Assembly: GCA_017414145.1 (NCBI GenBank)
Contig: JAFPQL010000036.1
Coordinates: 1-5,835, forward strand
Direction of reading: 5' to 3'
Source: Oscillospiraceae bacterium
Lineage (GTDB): Bacteria; Bacillota_A; Clostridia; Oscillospirales; Ruminococcaceae
Length of the DNA stretch: 5,835 nucleotides
Shown here: one piece after another, positions 5,679 to 5,835 of the stretch
How the letters are laid out: every line of letters begins with the position of its first letter
How positions within the stretch are numbered: position 1 is the stretch's first letter
Translations under genes and position numbers: made by a program
The notes under the pieces: generated by a model
Told to the model about the DNA's origin: nothing
The model's input: only the letters and a program-made list of their open reading frames with translations
Database searches by the model: none

Positions 5679-5835
5679 TCAATAACCGGCCAGTTTCTGA
5701 AGCAGTGCTGCCAGATCGTACGAATCCAGCTTGGTATCGCCTGTCAGCTCCGCGTTCGCAAGACCGTCGGCCGTGACCGTCACCTTGTCCTCGGCCATGT
5801 AGCGTGCCAGCAGAACTGCGTCTGCGATCTGCACC
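5679..5835 (-). CDS. C-terminal dockerin of a second cellulosomal protein, 5' part outside the window
   Basis: Only the last 51 residues are present, from VQIADAVLLARYMAEDKV to LLQKLAGY and a TGA at 5681-5679. They form most of a type I dockerin: the end of the first calcium-binding repeat and a full second repeat (AELTGDTKLDSYDL). About 39 of 51 positions are identical to the xylanase dockerin, so both probably bind the same class of cohesin. The catalytic or binding modules upstream cannot be seen, so the activity is unknown; another plant cell wall enzyme is the natural expectation. The gene runs in the same direction as the xylanase but is separated from it by a strong terminator, so it is probably a separate transcription unit. 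Confidence 0.92.
   Translation of the reverse strand, partial: VQIADAVLLARYMAEDKVTVTADGLANAELTGDTKLDSYDLAALLQKLAGY

Noticed and set aside
5469..5776. Small plus-strand open frames between the two dockerin genes
   Set aside because: They read through the 17-bp terminator stem and into the antisense of the second dockerin, lack ribosome binding sites, and look like no known protein.
1..5835. tRNA, rRNA, CRISPR array, insertion sequence or attachment site
   Set aside because: No spaced direct repeats, transposase motifs, terminal repeats or RNA gene signatures were seen on either strand.

Overview
The window reads as chromosomal DNA of a GC-rich, anaerobic, fibre-degrading Clostridia member, most likely a cellulosome-producing Ruminococcus or close relative (Oscillospiraceae). 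This is inferred from a modular secreted xylanase ending in a dockerin, a second dockerin-bearing gene beside it, Firmicutes sporulation genes yqfC and yqfD in their usual order before phoH, and strong GGAGG-type ribosome binding sites. The species cannot be fixed from this sequence alone.

Layout. The left half on the minus strand is a conserved housekeeping/sporulation block, transcribed right to left: yqfC (2356 to 2120), yqfD (2099 to 939) and phoH (844, running off the left edge). A ylbJ-like membrane protein gene (2450-3541, plus strand) diverges from yqfC across a short intergenic region. It converges on a 525-residue cellulosomal xylanase on the minus strand (5245 to 3668). A GC-rich stem-loop at 3603-3645 sits between the converging 3' ends. 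Upstream of the xylanase is a 433-base non-coding stretch. It holds two promoter-like sequences, a leader that could fold into two hairpins, and near its right end a perfect 17-bp terminator stem. That stem belongs to a second minus-strand gene whose C-terminal dockerin (5835 to 5679) enters from the right edge.

How the genes work together. The xylanase has a signal peptide, a GH11 catalytic domain with both catalytic glutamates, a CBM22-type xylan-binding module, a Thr/Ser linker and a dockerin. It should be secreted and docked onto a cohesin scaffold. The neighbouring dockerin protein probably belongs to the same complex, and its dockerin is closely related to that of the xylanase. YqfC, YqfD and YlbJ belong to families tied to endospore formation; PhoH is a P-loop ATPase family linked to RNA metabolism.

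I did not find a clearly new biological system. The most interesting unexplained parts are the structured leader and promoter region of the xylanase, the basic, cysteine-rich features of its GH11 domain, and the closely matching terminators behind the two dockerin genes. The many other open frames are antisense or frame-shifted shadows favoured by high GC content.
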